From assembly GCA_017473955.1 (NCBI GenBank), contig JAFUIK010000050.1, positions 1 to 42,163 of the forward strand: DNA of 42,163 nt. The letters run 5' to 3'. Of this stretch, positions 31,903 through 40,122 are shown in pieces (position 1 is the first letter of the stretch; each line of letters starts with the position of its first letter). The stretch comes from Ruminococcus sp. GTDB lineage: Bacteria; Bacillota; Clostridia; Oscillospirales; Acutalibacteraceae. The notes beneath the pieces are model-generated. The model had not been told where the DNA came from, did no database searches, and saw only the letters and a program-made list of their open reading frames with translations. The translations under genes were made by a program, and so were the position numbers.

Positions 31903-33447
31903 TTACCATACAGTAATATTAGCAAGATAGAGCTGAATTGTTGTAGCGTCCATAATGTTGATGTCGCCGTTTGTATCAGCGTCTGCGTTATCAGCGTTCA
32001 TATCTACAGGAAGCTGTGCAAGATAAAGCTGAATTGTTGTAGCGTCCATAATTGTAACTCTGCCGTCCTTGTCAGCGTCACCTCTTAAGTAAGAGCCGTC
32101 TGATGTTGGCTTTTCTGTTGGAAGAGTTGGCAGTGGATTATCAGTAATCTCATTTACACTTGTGTAAGTGAATGTACGCTCGATAAGCTCGTTGTTACAG
32201 TTCTGTACAGAAACTGTGACTGTGTATGTACCAAGAGCTGATGGTGTGAAGCTATGTGTTGCGTTCTTTGTGTAGTAAGGAACGTTTACAACTACACCGT
32301 TAGCGTCTTTAACAGTAAACTTGTAGAAAAGAAGCTTTGTGCCTGTCTGACCACCTGCAGCATTAGCTGACAGATTGATAGCAGTGCCCTTCTTAACCTG
32401 ACCAGGCTTTGGAGAAACACCCTTTAAGATAGGCTCTTCGATGCCTGAATCATCTTTAATCTCGTAAGCTAAGGTTCTCTGGTTTTCGTTACCTGCTGTG
32501 TCCTTGTAATCAAAAGTGATTGTGTATGTACCAGCGGCAGTTGGTGTCCAAACAGTTGAGTTCTTAGCTGTGTAATCAGAAAGAACAGTTGTATTGCCAC
32601 CGAATGTAACTGAGAACTTGTAGAAAACGTCGCCCTTTGTTGAAGTAGCGTTTGTAGTTAAAGTGATATCAGTGCCCTTGTACTGTGGAGCTTCCATATC
32701 AGCACCATAGGATGAAACCTTGATGTCAGATGTGTCGTAAATTTTCCACTCATTTGTTGAGTTATCATAAATATAACCGTGACCAGGATATGTTAAGTCG
32801 CCTGTCTGAGCACCGCCACCATTGAAGATGATGTTCTCCCAATCGCCTGTAACCTCGTACTGCCAAACATTGTCGCCGATGTTTGTCATAGACTGACCAG
32901 GCCAAGTACCGTTGTTTGAAGTACCTGAACCGCTCCACATATAAGCGTTAACACTTGACCAACCTGCTGAGTTCTTGCAGTAAACCATCTTAGAACCTGA
33001 TGGTGTTGGTGTCGGAGTTGTTGGAGTTGGGTTTGGAGTTGTTGGAGTAGGTGTTGGGTCGTCGCCGTAAGCACTCCAAGTACCTGTTGAATAGTCGTAA
33101 ATCTGACCTGCAGCCGGAATAGAAAGGTCAGAAGTCTGGTTGCTGCCATTGTTAGAGAAGATGATCATATTGTAATCACCTGAAATGGAGCATTTGTAAA
33201 CATTGTCCTTTACCAGTGTCATTGCTGCACCAGGCCATGCCTGTACGCTTGTTGTGGTGCCGTTGACCCAAATATAAGCGTTAACGGAAGACCAGTTTGC
33301 TGTGTTTTTGAAGTACACATCACCTGATACTGCAGTTTCAGCCACATCAGTATCAAAAGCAGATGTAGCAACTACCATACCGAAAACCAAAACAAGAGTC
33401 ATCAGAAGACTAACCACACACTTAAAAGCGTGTTTGTTGATTCTCAT
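31903..33447 (-). CDS. Starch-binding dockerin protein with two CBM26 modules
   Basis: This secreted non-catalytic protein has 514 residues: a signal peptide (1-30); a first CBM26 about 43-127 (VYFKNTANWSSVNAYIWV, IYDYSTGTW); a TP-rich linker; a second CBM26 about 154-238 (VYCKNSAGWSSVNAYMW, YIYDNSTNEW); two Ig-like domains about 250-435 (AAGTYTITFDYKDTAGNENQ, ALGTYTVTVSVQNCNNE); and a dockerin (GDADKDGRVTIMDATTIQL, ADTNGDINIMDATTIQL). It would tether starch to a cohesin scaffold. It is followed after 14 bp by the amylase gene. SD TAGGAGG precedes the ATG at 33447. The sequence after the signal peptide (TDVAET) recurs in the amylase. Confidence 0.9.
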   Translation of the reverse strand: MRINKHAFKCVVSLLMTLVLVFGMVVATSAFDTDVAETAVSGDVYFKNTANWSSVNAYIWVNGTTTSVQAWPGAAMTLVKDNVYKCSISGDYNMIIFSNNGSNQTSDLSIPAAGQIYDYSTGTWSAYGDDPTPTPTTPNPTPTTPTPTPSGSKMVYCKNSAGWSSVNAYMWSGSGTSNNGTWPGQSMTNIGDNVWQYEVTGDWENIIFNGGGAQTGDLTYPGHGYIYDNSTNEWKIYDTSDIKVSSYGADMEAPQYKGTDITLTTNATSTKGDVFYKFSVTFGGNTTVLSDYTAKNSTVWTPTAAGTYTITFDYKDTAGNENQRTLAYEIKDDSGIEEPILKGVSPKPGQVKKGTAINLSANAAGGQTGTKLLFYKFTVKDANGVVVNVPYYTKNATHSFTPSALGTYTVTVSVQNCNNELIERTFTYTSVNEITDNPLPTLPTEKPTSDGSYLRGDADKDGRVTIMDATTIQLYLAQLPVDMNADNADADTNGDINIMDATTIQLYLANITVW

Positions 33448-33485
33448 TAAAATAACCTCCTAAAGATAAAATTCATACATTCACA

Positions 33486-33514
33486 ATTGTACATTAAATA
33501 ATCAAAAACCTCAA
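33486..33514 (-). promoter_or_regulatory. SigA-type promoter of the starch-binding/amylase operon
   Basis: On the minus strand TTGAGG (33509-33514) and TACAAT (33486-33491) lie 17 bp apart, about 40 bp upstream of the ATG. Confidence 0.6.
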
Positions 33515-33862
33515 TCAACAAAAGCTATAAACTTAACAACAACTCTTTGTACATTCTGCTAAAGCAAAAATATATCGTATGTACAAGAAAACGAAATGCT
33601 AAATTTTTATTGTGTATATCACACAATATTTTTTATCATAATTTGTTTAAATTACCCATTAACTTCGTAAATCACAAAAAAGGCAAATCGACAAGTCAAT
33701 ATTTATCCTGCAAATTTTTCTCACTTTTTTATGTGTATCAACGTTTCTGCTCCACCTGCATGGGCAAGCAGTGTGTCAAGTGCGTAGCACTCATAAAACT
33801 ACAAATTATATTACAATCCCTCAGTCAGCTACGCTGACACTCTAACAGAGCCAGTCTCCCTC

Positions 33863-33899
33863 TGTCACTACGTGACATCTCCCTCACACTGTGAGGGAG
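33863..33899. repeat. Paired hairpins TGTCAC-tac-GTGACA and CTCCCTCACA/TGTGAGGGAG
   Basis: Two perfect inverted repeats in a row (33863-33877 and 33879-33899), the second a 10-bp stem with one central base. Flanking text (GTCCTCCCTTTACACAAAGGAG) resembles the loose inverted repeat before pth. The long 33448-34418 gap consists of the operon promoter, an AT-rich stretch (about 33490-33730), this hairpin pair, and repeats A, C and B. No gene was seen. Confidence 0.65.
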
Positions 33900-33996
33900 T
33901 CCTCCCTTTACACAAAGGAGCCTTTTGCGGTTACATCTTCGTTTCAATTATCTCAAACGTTCTCTATTTGCATCAAACTTCATTGAACCACATTTC

Positions 33997-34068
33997 GTAG
34001 GGGTCGGCGACTCGACGACCCGCCGTGCATAAGCACCAATTTTTCGGGACGGGAAACCCGTCCCCTAC
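33997..34068 (+). repeat. Family A repeat, full copy
   Basis: A 72-bp copy with GTAGGGG/CCCCTAC ends, GTGC-ataa-GCAC and GGGACGGG-aaa-CCCGTCCC. The loop of the small hairpin differs from other copies while the stem is kept. Confidence 0.85.
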
Positions 34069-34101
34069 GATTTCAACATCAACCTTTCTGCCTCTCGTTT
34101 A

Positions 34102-34210
34102 CCTCCCTGACGAAAGGAAATTCCCCTGCCAGGGGAAATGTCGGTAACCGACAAAAGGGTTGCCGTTCCTGCGAAGGAAGGGGGACCACGATAGTGGTGG
34201 AGGGATTGTA
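34102..34210 (+). repeat. Family C repeat, copy 1
   Basis: It starts CCTCCCTGACGAAAGG and ends GGAGGGATTGTA. Inside are hairpins TTCCCCT-gcc-AGGGGAA and TGTCGG-taa-CCGACA, then AAGGGTTGCCGTTCCTGC. The same order and most of the same bases recur at 39938-40047. Confidence 0.8.
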
Positions 34211-34261
34211 TAAACAACGTACCGTTTGCGGGACGTCGAGGTCGCCGTCCCCTACAATTCT

Positions 34262-34423
34262 GGGCTGCGGACCTCAAACGCTTCTATGTCACGTCTCGTT
34301 GTCCTCCGCTATTCCTCAAATCACTTGCAACTCGCATTGATTTTCTTCATCGACTGTGTCGATTGCGAAAATACAGACTCGCCCTGCGTGATTTGAGGGC
34401 TGCGGACCTCAAACGCTTCTATG
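34262..34423 (-). repeat. Family B structured repeat, copy 4 (different arms)
   Basis: The core (GCATTGATTTTCTTC, hairpin ATCGAC-tgt-GTCGAT at 34349-34363, GCGAAAATACAGACTC) matches copies 1 and 3. The 11-bp arms are CCTCAAATCAC (34314-34324) and GTGATTTGAGG (34388-34398), so three arm positions differ from copy 1 and are matched by three changes on the other side. A 27-bp direct repeat (GGGCTGCGGACCTC...CTTCTATG) flanks the unit at 34262-34288 and 34397-34423. On the minus strand the element begins in the stop codon of the BofC-like gene. Confidence 0.85.
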
Positions 34424-34730
34424 AGCAATATTCTTCCAGTATACGCTCGACCTCTTCCTCGCTGTTTGCGGTGATTCCGTAAAGAAGCTCACGCTGGTCA
34501 ATTTTTGGCAAGGTGCTGACAGCCGTCGTTGTTTTGCGGACAAGCTCCTGCCCGTAATATACTACAACCCTGCCGTTCTCACTTTTGACTAAATATATAG
34601 GCTCGCCATCGTCACTCACACTCAAAGTCTCAAGACTCTCCATTTTGCTCTCGACCTTTTCTTGTGCAACGTATGTTATAATCAGACATATAATAAGGAA
34701 AGAACCAAAAATAAGTATCAATTTTTTCAA
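34419..34730 (-). CDS. BofC C-terminal-domain-like membrane-anchored protein
   Basis: This 103-residue protein has an N-terminal membrane segment (LILIFGSFLIICLIITYVA) and a short extracytoplasmic domain with IYLVKSENGRVVVYYG, TTAVSTLPKIDQRELLYGI and a C-terminal SEEEVERILEEYCS. This order (ENG-x-VVVY, LP-x-x-D-x-x-x-L-x-x-GI, LE-x-Y-x-S) resembles the BofC C-terminal domain, which in Bacillus tunes SpoIVB signalling to SigK. Clostridial proteins with this domain are often of unknown role, so the function is not certain. It is divergent from the PBP gene. Confidence 0.65.
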   Translation of the reverse strand: MKKLILIFGSFLIICLIITYVAQEKVESKMESLETLSVSDDGEPIYLVKSENGRVVVYYGQELVRKTTTAVSTLPKIDQRELLYGITANSEEEVERILEEYCS

Positions 34731-34853
34731 TCAAAGCACCTCTTTTTCTTTATTTTTCCTTGATTTTTATGTAATATTCATATTTTTCATTTATATATAG
34801 AAATAAAAATCTCCGTAATTTTGTAAAAAAACATTTATTTTTTGTTCTGAAAG

Positions 34854-34862
34854 TGCTATACT
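34854..34862 (+). promoter_or_regulatory. Extended -10 promoter of the PBP gene
   Basis: TGC-TATACT (TG at 34854-34855, -10 at 34857-34862) is an extended -10 element; the -35 region (TTTATT, 34834-34839) is poor. The start codon is 38 bp downstream. Confidence 0.5.
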
Positions 34863-34900
34863 TATTGTGGCTATATGTATTTTATGAGGAGGTCGGAAAA

Positions 34901-37222
34901 ATGAGAAAAACCGACATCAGCAAGTACACCGATAAAATCGAGGTCGTAAAAAAGACCGCTACCGCGGGAACTTTCTTAAACGGACTGTGGAAGGTGCTGA
35001 AAACAGCACTTGCGATTTTAGTGTGTGCGGGCATTTTTGTTTCGATATCTCTGGGTATCTATGTGTTCAAGCTTGCGACAGAGCCGACCGGCATCGACCT
35101 TAACGCCAGAAGTATGAACCTGTCCTCGCTTATTTACATTGAGGACCCCGAAACCAAGGAGTTCGTCGAATACCAAAAGCTCTACGGAACCGAAAACCGC
35201 ATCTGGGTCGATATACAGGATATGCCCAAATATATGGGACAGGCTGTAATCGCGATTGAGGACAAGCGTTTTTATGAGCACTCGGGTGTTGACTGGGTTC
35301 GTACAGGCGGTGCTGTGTTAAGCCTGCTTTCCGGCTCTGACAGCTACGGCGGTTCAACCCTTACCCAACAGCTTATCAAAAACCTCACCTACGATAACGA
35401 GGTATCATTGACACGAAAGCTGAGAGAAATCTTCCGTGCTTTAAATATCGAACGTGAATACTCAAAGGACGATATTTTGGAAGCATACTTAAACGTTGTT
35501 AACTTTGGTAACAACGCACAGGGTGTTCAAGCAGCAAGCGAGCTTTATTACAACAAGGACATTTCAGAGTGTTCAATCTGCGAATGTGCCGCGATTGCGG
35601 GTATCACACAGAACCCTGCAAAGTGGAACCCGCTTGTTTACCCTGAAAACAACAAAGAGCGTAGAGAGCTCGTCTTATCCCAGATGTACGAACAAAAATA
35701 CATCACTAAAGATGAGTACGAAAACGCTATGAATGAGTCCGAAACCTTAGAGTTCGTTGACTACTCAAAGGAAAACGAAGAAGAAGACGATACCAACAAC
35801 GTGCAGAACTGGTACATCGACCAGATGTATGACGATTTGGTACGCGACCTTGCAAAATATTACGACATTTCCGAAGAAGCCGCTTCCGATAAGCTTTACA
35901 CAGAGGGTCTTAAGATTTACTGTGCTATGGACTTAGAAACTCAGGAAATGATTGAGTACGAAGGACTTCATATAAACGACGACTACGGCACAGATTTGCA
36001 AGTAGGTATGACGATGGTCGGCTTTGACGGTCGAGTTATCGCAACCACAGGCTCTTCTGAAGAAAAAGACGGCAACCTGCTTTTTGACCGTGCATCAGAC
36101 GCAGTGCTCCAGCCTGGTTCTTCTATCAAGCCGATATTCACTTACCCTCTGGCACTTGAGAGCGATATAATCAACTATTCGGGTCTTGTACTCGACCAAC
36201 CGCTCGAAAAATACCGCTACGTTGACGGCACATGGTACTCAGGTCCTAACAACGCCTACGGTGCTTACAACGGCTATATGACAATGCCTGAGGCTATTTC
36301 GTGGTCATCAAACGCAGGTACTGTTCAGCTTTTATCAGAGGTTGGAACACAAACCGCTTACAATCAGGCTGTCAACCTTATGGGCTTTACACACCTCGAC
36401 CCTGAAGCAGACGCAAATTCTATCGGTGCTCTCTCGCTTGGTGGTATGGCAGGCGGTGTAACTGTTAGAGAAATGGCAGCAGCTATGGCATACGTTGGCA
36501 ACGGCGGTCTTTTCTACGAGCCTTATACTTATTACTATGTAACAGATGCAAACGGCACTGTTATTCTTGATAACAGAAACAATAACCCAACCGAAGCGTA
36601 TTCTCCGGAGGTTGCTTACGAAATGAACCGAGCTTTACGCTACAACGTTTTGACATCTACTCATTCACACTCAATGAATGCTAACGTGTCAGGCTGGGAA
36701 ATCGTCGGTAAAACAGGTACAACCGATGACGACAAGGACTCTTGGTTTGTTGGTGCGTCCCCTTACTGCACTTTAGCTGTATGGACAGGTTACGACACAC
36801 CTTCACGAGTTCCTGTAACTTCGCTTGCTACCACAACATGGCGTATAGTTATGTCTAACTACCTTGAGGACAAGGAGTACAAAGAGTACGATATGCCTGA
36901 TGATGTTATCACAGCCACTTACTGCAAGGGTTCAGGCTTACTCGCGTCATCATACTGTGGTGCTACAGGCACAGGCTACTACACAAAAGACACTATGCCG
37001 GGCTATTGTAACGGATATCACGTTGCGTTCACCGGTGCATCCCATAGCTCAACCTCAGCAGCGACCCAAAACTCATCGGGCAACACAGGCTCAACCGCAT
37101 CAAGCGAAGGCTCGACAGATGTAACGCCTAGCGAGGGTGACGGAGGAACAGGTGAACCTACAGAAATTCCTGTAGAACCTGCGACAACAGCTCCTCCTGA
37201 GGATAACTGGGTTATCGAGTAA
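34901..37222 (+). CDS. Class A penicillin-binding protein (PBP1A-type)
   Basis: This 773-residue bifunctional enzyme polymerises and cross-links peptidoglycan at the outer membrane face. A cytoplasmic N-terminus precedes one transmembrane helix about 34-56. The GT51 domain shows IEDKRFYEHSGVDWVR (catalytic Glu) and YGGSTLTQQLIKNL. The transpeptidase domain shows PGSSIKP (active Ser near 405), SWSSNAGTVQ (SxN) and VGKTGTTDD (KTG near 603). The C-terminal tail is rich in Ser, Thr, Gly and Pro. The start is the ATG at 34901 after GAGGAGGT; the in-frame ATG at 34853 overlaps the -10 element. The last ORF end is followed by hom after 56 bp. Confidence 0.95.
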   Translation: MRKTDISKYTDKIEVVKKTATAGTFLNGLWKVLKTALAILVCAGIFVSISLGIYVFKLATEPTGIDLNARSMNLSSLIYIEDPETKEFVEYQKLYGTENRIWVDIQDMPKYMGQAVIAIEDKRFYEHSGVDWVRTGGAVLSLLSGSDSYGGSTLTQQLIKNLTYDNEVSLTRKLREIFRALNIEREYSKDDILEAYLNVVNFGNNAQGVQAASELYYNKDISECSICECAAIAGITQNPAKWNPLVYPENNKERRELVLSQMYEQKYITKDEYENAMNESETLEFVDYSKENEEEDDTNNVQNWYIDQMYDDLVRDLAKYYDISEEAASDKLYTEGLKIYCAMDLETQEMIEYEGLHINDDYGTDLQVGMTMVGFDGRVIATTGSSEEKDGNLLFDRASDAVLQPGSSIKPIFTYPLALESDIINYSGLVLDQPLEKYRYVDGTWYSGPNNAYGAYNGYMTMPEAISWSSNAGTVQLLSEVGTQTAYNQAVNLMGFTHLDPEADANSIGALSLGGMAGGVTVREMAAAMAYVGNGGLFYEPYTYYYVTDANGTVILDNRNNNPTEAYSPEVAYEMNRALRYNVLTSTHSHSMNANVSGWEIVGKTGTTDDDKDSWFVGASPYCTLAVWTGYDTPSRVPVTSLATTTWRIVMSNYLEDKEYKEYDMPDDVITATYCKGSGLLASSYCGATGTGYYTKDTMPGYCNGYHVAFTGASHSSTSAATQNSSGNTGSTASSEGSTDVTPSEGDGGTGEPTEIPVEPATTAPPEDNWVIE

Positions 37223-37278
37223 CAATACAGGTAATTCATTTTAAAACGTTATAAATTCCACGAAAGGTTTAGATAAAT

Positions 37279-38523
37279 ATGGTTTCAGTTGCAATTATGG
37301 GCCACGGTGTTGTTGGCTCCGGTGTATCAGAGATTCTTCTGACACACAAACAGAAGCTCTTTGCCTCAGTTGGCGAAGAGCTGTACATAAAACACATTCT
37401 TGATTTACGCGATTTTCCTGAGCATCCTTTAGCAGACCGCTTCACAAAGGACTTCAACGATATCATTAACGATATCGACGTTGACATTGTTGTTGAAGTT
37501 ATGGGCGGTTTAAACCCTGCTTACGATTTTGTCAAGCAGTGCTTACTCAAAGGCAAAAGCGTTGTTACTTCTAACAAAGAGTTAGTAGCTGCAAAGGGTG
37601 CCGAGCTTTTACAAATCGCTAAGGACAACAACACAAACTTCCTTTTCGAAGCATCAGTTGGTGGCGGTATTCCTATCATCCGCCCGATAAACCAGTGCTT
37701 GGTTGCTAACAATGTAAGTGAAATCGCAGGTATCTTAAACGGTACAACAAACTTCATCTTAACAAAGATGATTAACGAGGGTATGGATTTTGACGAAGCT
37801 TTAAAGCTCGCTCAGGACTTGGGCTATGCTGAGCGTAACCCTGAGGCTGACGTTGAGGGTCACGATGCTTGCAGAAAGATTTGTATTCTTGCTTCTCTTG
37901 CTTACGGCAAGCACATCTACCCTGACGCAGTACACACACAGGGTATCACAAAAATCACTTTAGACGACGTTAAATACGCATCAATCTGGGGCGGTGTAAT
38001 CAAGCTCATTGGTAAGGTTAAACAGCTCCCTGACAAAAAGGTCGACATCGTTGTTGCACCAATGTTCATCCCTAACAAGAGCCAGCTTGCTAACATCGAT
38101 GATGTATTCAACGGCATTATGGTTCGAGGCGACTGCACAGACGACGTAGTATTCTACGGCAAGGGTGCCGGTAAGCTCCCAACAGCCTCCGCTGTTGTTG
38201 CCGACATCATCGACTGTGTAAAGCATCTTAAGAACAGAAAGTACCTTTTCTGGGCAGATTCAGATAACTCATCGGTTATCGACTACAAAGAGTCAGTTAC
38301 AGCTATGTACCTCCGCACCGTTTCGGATGACACAGCTTCTGCATATAATAAAGCTAAGGAGCTCTTTAATGACATTCACGTCTTAGAGTGTGACACAGCT
38401 AAAGAAGGCGAACTCGCCTTTGTATGTGAGCCTATGGCTTACGGCACAATTTTAGACAACATTGATGCTCTGAACAATAGCGGAATTAAGGTAGAGTCTG
38501 CTATCCGTATCGGAGATCTGTAA
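37279..38523 (+). CDS. hom: Homoserine dehydrogenase
   Basis: This 414-residue enzyme reduces aspartate semialdehyde to homoserine for Thr and Met synthesis. It has an N-terminal NAD(P)-binding fold (IMGHGVVGSGV, residues 6-16), EVMGGLNPA, TSNKELVAAKG, ASVGGGIPIIRPI, the signature ILNGTTNFIL with AERNPEADVEGHDACRK, and KGAGKLPTASAVVADI. A C-terminal ACT-like domain (TAMYLRTVSDD onward) suggests feedback control. SD GAAAGG lies 11 bp before the ATG. It is followed 14 bp later by aspartate kinase; no T-box or riboswitch was seen upstream. Confidence 0.96.
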   Translation: MVSVAIMGHGVVGSGVSEILLTHKQKLFASVGEELYIKHILDLRDFPEHPLADRFTKDFNDIINDIDVDIVVEVMGGLNPAYDFVKQCLLKGKSVVTSNKELVAAKGAELLQIAKDNNTNFLFEASVGGGIPIIRPINQCLVANNVSEIAGILNGTTNFILTKMINEGMDFDEALKLAQDLGYAERNPEADVEGHDACRKICILASLAYGKHIYPDAVHTQGITKITLDDVKYASIWGGVIKLIGKVKQLPDKKVDIVVAPMFIPNKSQLANIDDVFNGIMVRGDCTDDVVFYGKGAGKLPTASAVVADIIDCVKHLKNRKYLFWADSDNSSVIDYKESVTAMYLRTVSDDTASAYNKAKELFNDIHVLECDTAKEGELAFVCEPMAYGTILDNIDALNNSGIKVESAIRIGDL

Positions 38524-38537
38524 AGGAGCAAAGACAC

Positions 38538-39758
38538 ATGAGTTTAATTGTACAAAAATTCGGCGGTAGCTCAGTAAAAGACGCTGAGCACGTAATGAAC
38601 GTCGCAAGAGTTGTTACAGACACCTACAAAAAGGGCAACAGCGTAGTCGTTGTAGTTTCCGCACAGGGCGACACTACAGACGACCTTATCGAAAAAGCCG
38701 CTGAAATCAACGGCGACAGTTTAGCTTCAAAGCGTGAGATGGATATGCTTCTCGCTTCAGGTGAGCAGATTTCAATTTCACTTTTAGCTATGGCTATCCA
38801 GAAGCTCGGTTATCCTGCAGTATCATTACTCGGCTGGCAGGCAGGCTTTAAGACAACCTCATCCCACACTTGGGCACGTATCAGAAAGGTTGACACAAGT
38901 CGTATCAAGCAGGAGCTTGATCAGAAGAAAATCGTTGTTGTAGCAGGCTTTCAGGGCTTATCACGATATGACGATATCACAACTTTAGGTCGTGGCGGTT
39001 CTGATACATCCGCTGTTGCAATTGCGGCAGCTATGCACGCTGACCTGTGCCAGATTTACACCGACGTTGAGGGTGTATACACAGCAGACCCTAGAAAAAT
39101 CAAGGGTGCTATTAAATTAAACGAGATTTCATACGACGAGATGTTAGAGCTTGCAACCCTCGGTGCACAGGTTTTAAACAACCGTTCAGTCGAGATGGCT
39201 AAGAAATACAACATCGAACTCGAAGTATTATCAAGCCTGACACAGAAGCCGGGCACTATCGTAAAGGAGAGACCAAAAATGGAAAAAATGCTTATTAGCG
39301 GCGTAGCTAAAGATACAAACGTAGCAAGAATCTCAGTAACATGCATCCCTGACAAGCCGGGCCTTGCATTCAAAATGTTCTCAAAGCTCTCAGCTAGAGA
39401 TATCAACGTAGACATCATCCTCCAGTCAATCGGCAGAGATGGCACAAAGGACATCACATTCACAGTACCAAAGGATAAGGGTGCAGAGGCTTTACAGATT
39501 ATTGAGAAGTTCGCTAATGACAACGGCACAGGTGCTGTTCACTACGATGACAAAATCGCTAAGATTTCAATCGTAGGTGCAGGTATGGAAACACACGCAG
39601 GCGTTGCTTCTACAATGTTTGAGGCACTCTACAACAGACAGATTAACATCCAGATGATTTCAACATCAGAAATCAAGGTTTCTGTCCTTATTGACAAGCG
39701 TGACGCTGACCTCGCTGTTGAAGCAATCCACGACAAGTTCTTCCCAGACAACGACTAA
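38538..39758 (+). CDS. lysC: Aspartate kinase
   Basis: This 406-residue monofunctional aspartokinase phosphorylates aspartate, the first step to Lys, Thr and Met. Signatures are VQKFGGSSVKD, VVVVSAQGDTTD, TTLGRGGSDTSAVAIA and YTDVEGVYTADPR in the kinase domain. Two C-terminal ACT domains follow (ARISVTCIPDKPGLAFKMFS; IVGAGMETHAGVASTMFEAL) for feedback by amino acids. SD AAAGGAG overlaps the end of hom. The pair forms an operon closed by a terminator. Which isoform (Lys- or Thr-sensitive) cannot be told, so the symbol is generic. Confidence 0.96.
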   Translation: MSLIVQKFGGSSVKDAEHVMNVARVVTDTYKKGNSVVVVVSAQGDTTDDLIEKAAEINGDSLASKREMDMLLASGEQISISLLAMAIQKLGYPAVSLLGWQAGFKTTSSHTWARIRKVDTSRIKQELDQKKIVVVAGFQGLSRYDDITTLGRGGSDTSAVAIAAAMHADLCQIYTDVEGVYTADPRKIKGAIKLNEISYDEMLELATLGAQVLNNRSVEMAKKYNIELEVLSSLTQKPGTIVKERPKMEKMLISGVAKDTNVARISVTCIPDKPGLAFKMFSKLSARDINVDIILQSIGRDGTKDITFTVPKDKGAEALQIIEKFANDNGTGAVHYDDKIAKISIVGAGMETHAGVASTMFEALYNRQINIQMISTSEIKVSVLIDKRDADLAVEAIHDKFFPDND

Positions 39759-39763
39759 TATCA

Positions 39764-39820
39764 AGACGTTTGATAAGACGTTTGAATGTTTCTTTAAAAC
39801 GTTTAATATGACGTTTGAAT
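39764..39820 (+). repeat. Four short ACGTTT repeats
   Basis: ACGTTTGAT, ACGTTTGAAT, ACGTTTAAT and ACGTTTGAAT recur within about 57 bp between the aspartate kinase stop codon and its terminator. Nothing else was recognised here. Confidence 0.6.
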
Positions 39821-39829
39821 AAGACATCT

Positions 39830-39860
39830 AAAGCCACTCATAACGAGTGGCTTTTTTGTT
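39830..39860 (+). terminator. Terminator of the hom-aspartate kinase operon
   Basis: Stem AAAGCCACTC / GAGTGGCTTT (39830-39839, 39845-39854), 5-nt loop, then a T-run. Confidence 0.93.
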
Positions 39861-39882
39861 TAGTCAAATATAATGTTGTTAT

Positions 39883-39906
39883 CGGGACGGGGAACCCGTC
39901 CCCTAC
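39883..39906 (+). repeat. Family A repeat, right half only
   Basis: Only the GGGACGGG-gaa-CCCGTCCC hairpin with the CCCCTAC end is present, followed directly by the hinge ACCTTTCTGCC and a family C copy. Confidence 0.75.
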
Positions 39907-39937
39907 AATTATTATATCAACCTTTCTGCCCTGTTTG

Positions 39938-40047
39938 CCTCCCTGACGAAAGGAAATTCCCCTAATAGGGGAAATGTCGGGAACCGACAAAAGGGTTGCC
40001 GTTCCTGCTAAGGAAGGTGCCGAGCACTGCGAGGCGGAGGGATTGTA
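39938..40047 (+). repeat. Family C repeat, copy 2
   Basis: Same order as the copy at 34102: CCTCCCTGACGAAAGG, hairpin TTCCCCT-aat-AGGGGAA, TGTCGG-gaa-CCGACA, AAGGGTTGCCGTTCCTGC, end GGAGGGATTGTA. Loop bases differ between the two copies while both stems are kept. Confidence 0.8.
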
Positions 40048-40122
40048 AAACCACGTTCCGTTATTGCGGTTTTATGTTCACGCCAAACCCTACGATTTAT
40101 CCGTAACGTTTCTGCCACATCC

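Noticed and set aside
34065..34277. Minus-strand 70-residue ORF
   Set aside because: It runs through family A and C repeats and the start of family B; no SD and no protein-like composition.
37223..37278. T-box or lysine riboswitch before hom
   Set aside because: The spacer is only 56 bp and shows no such structure.
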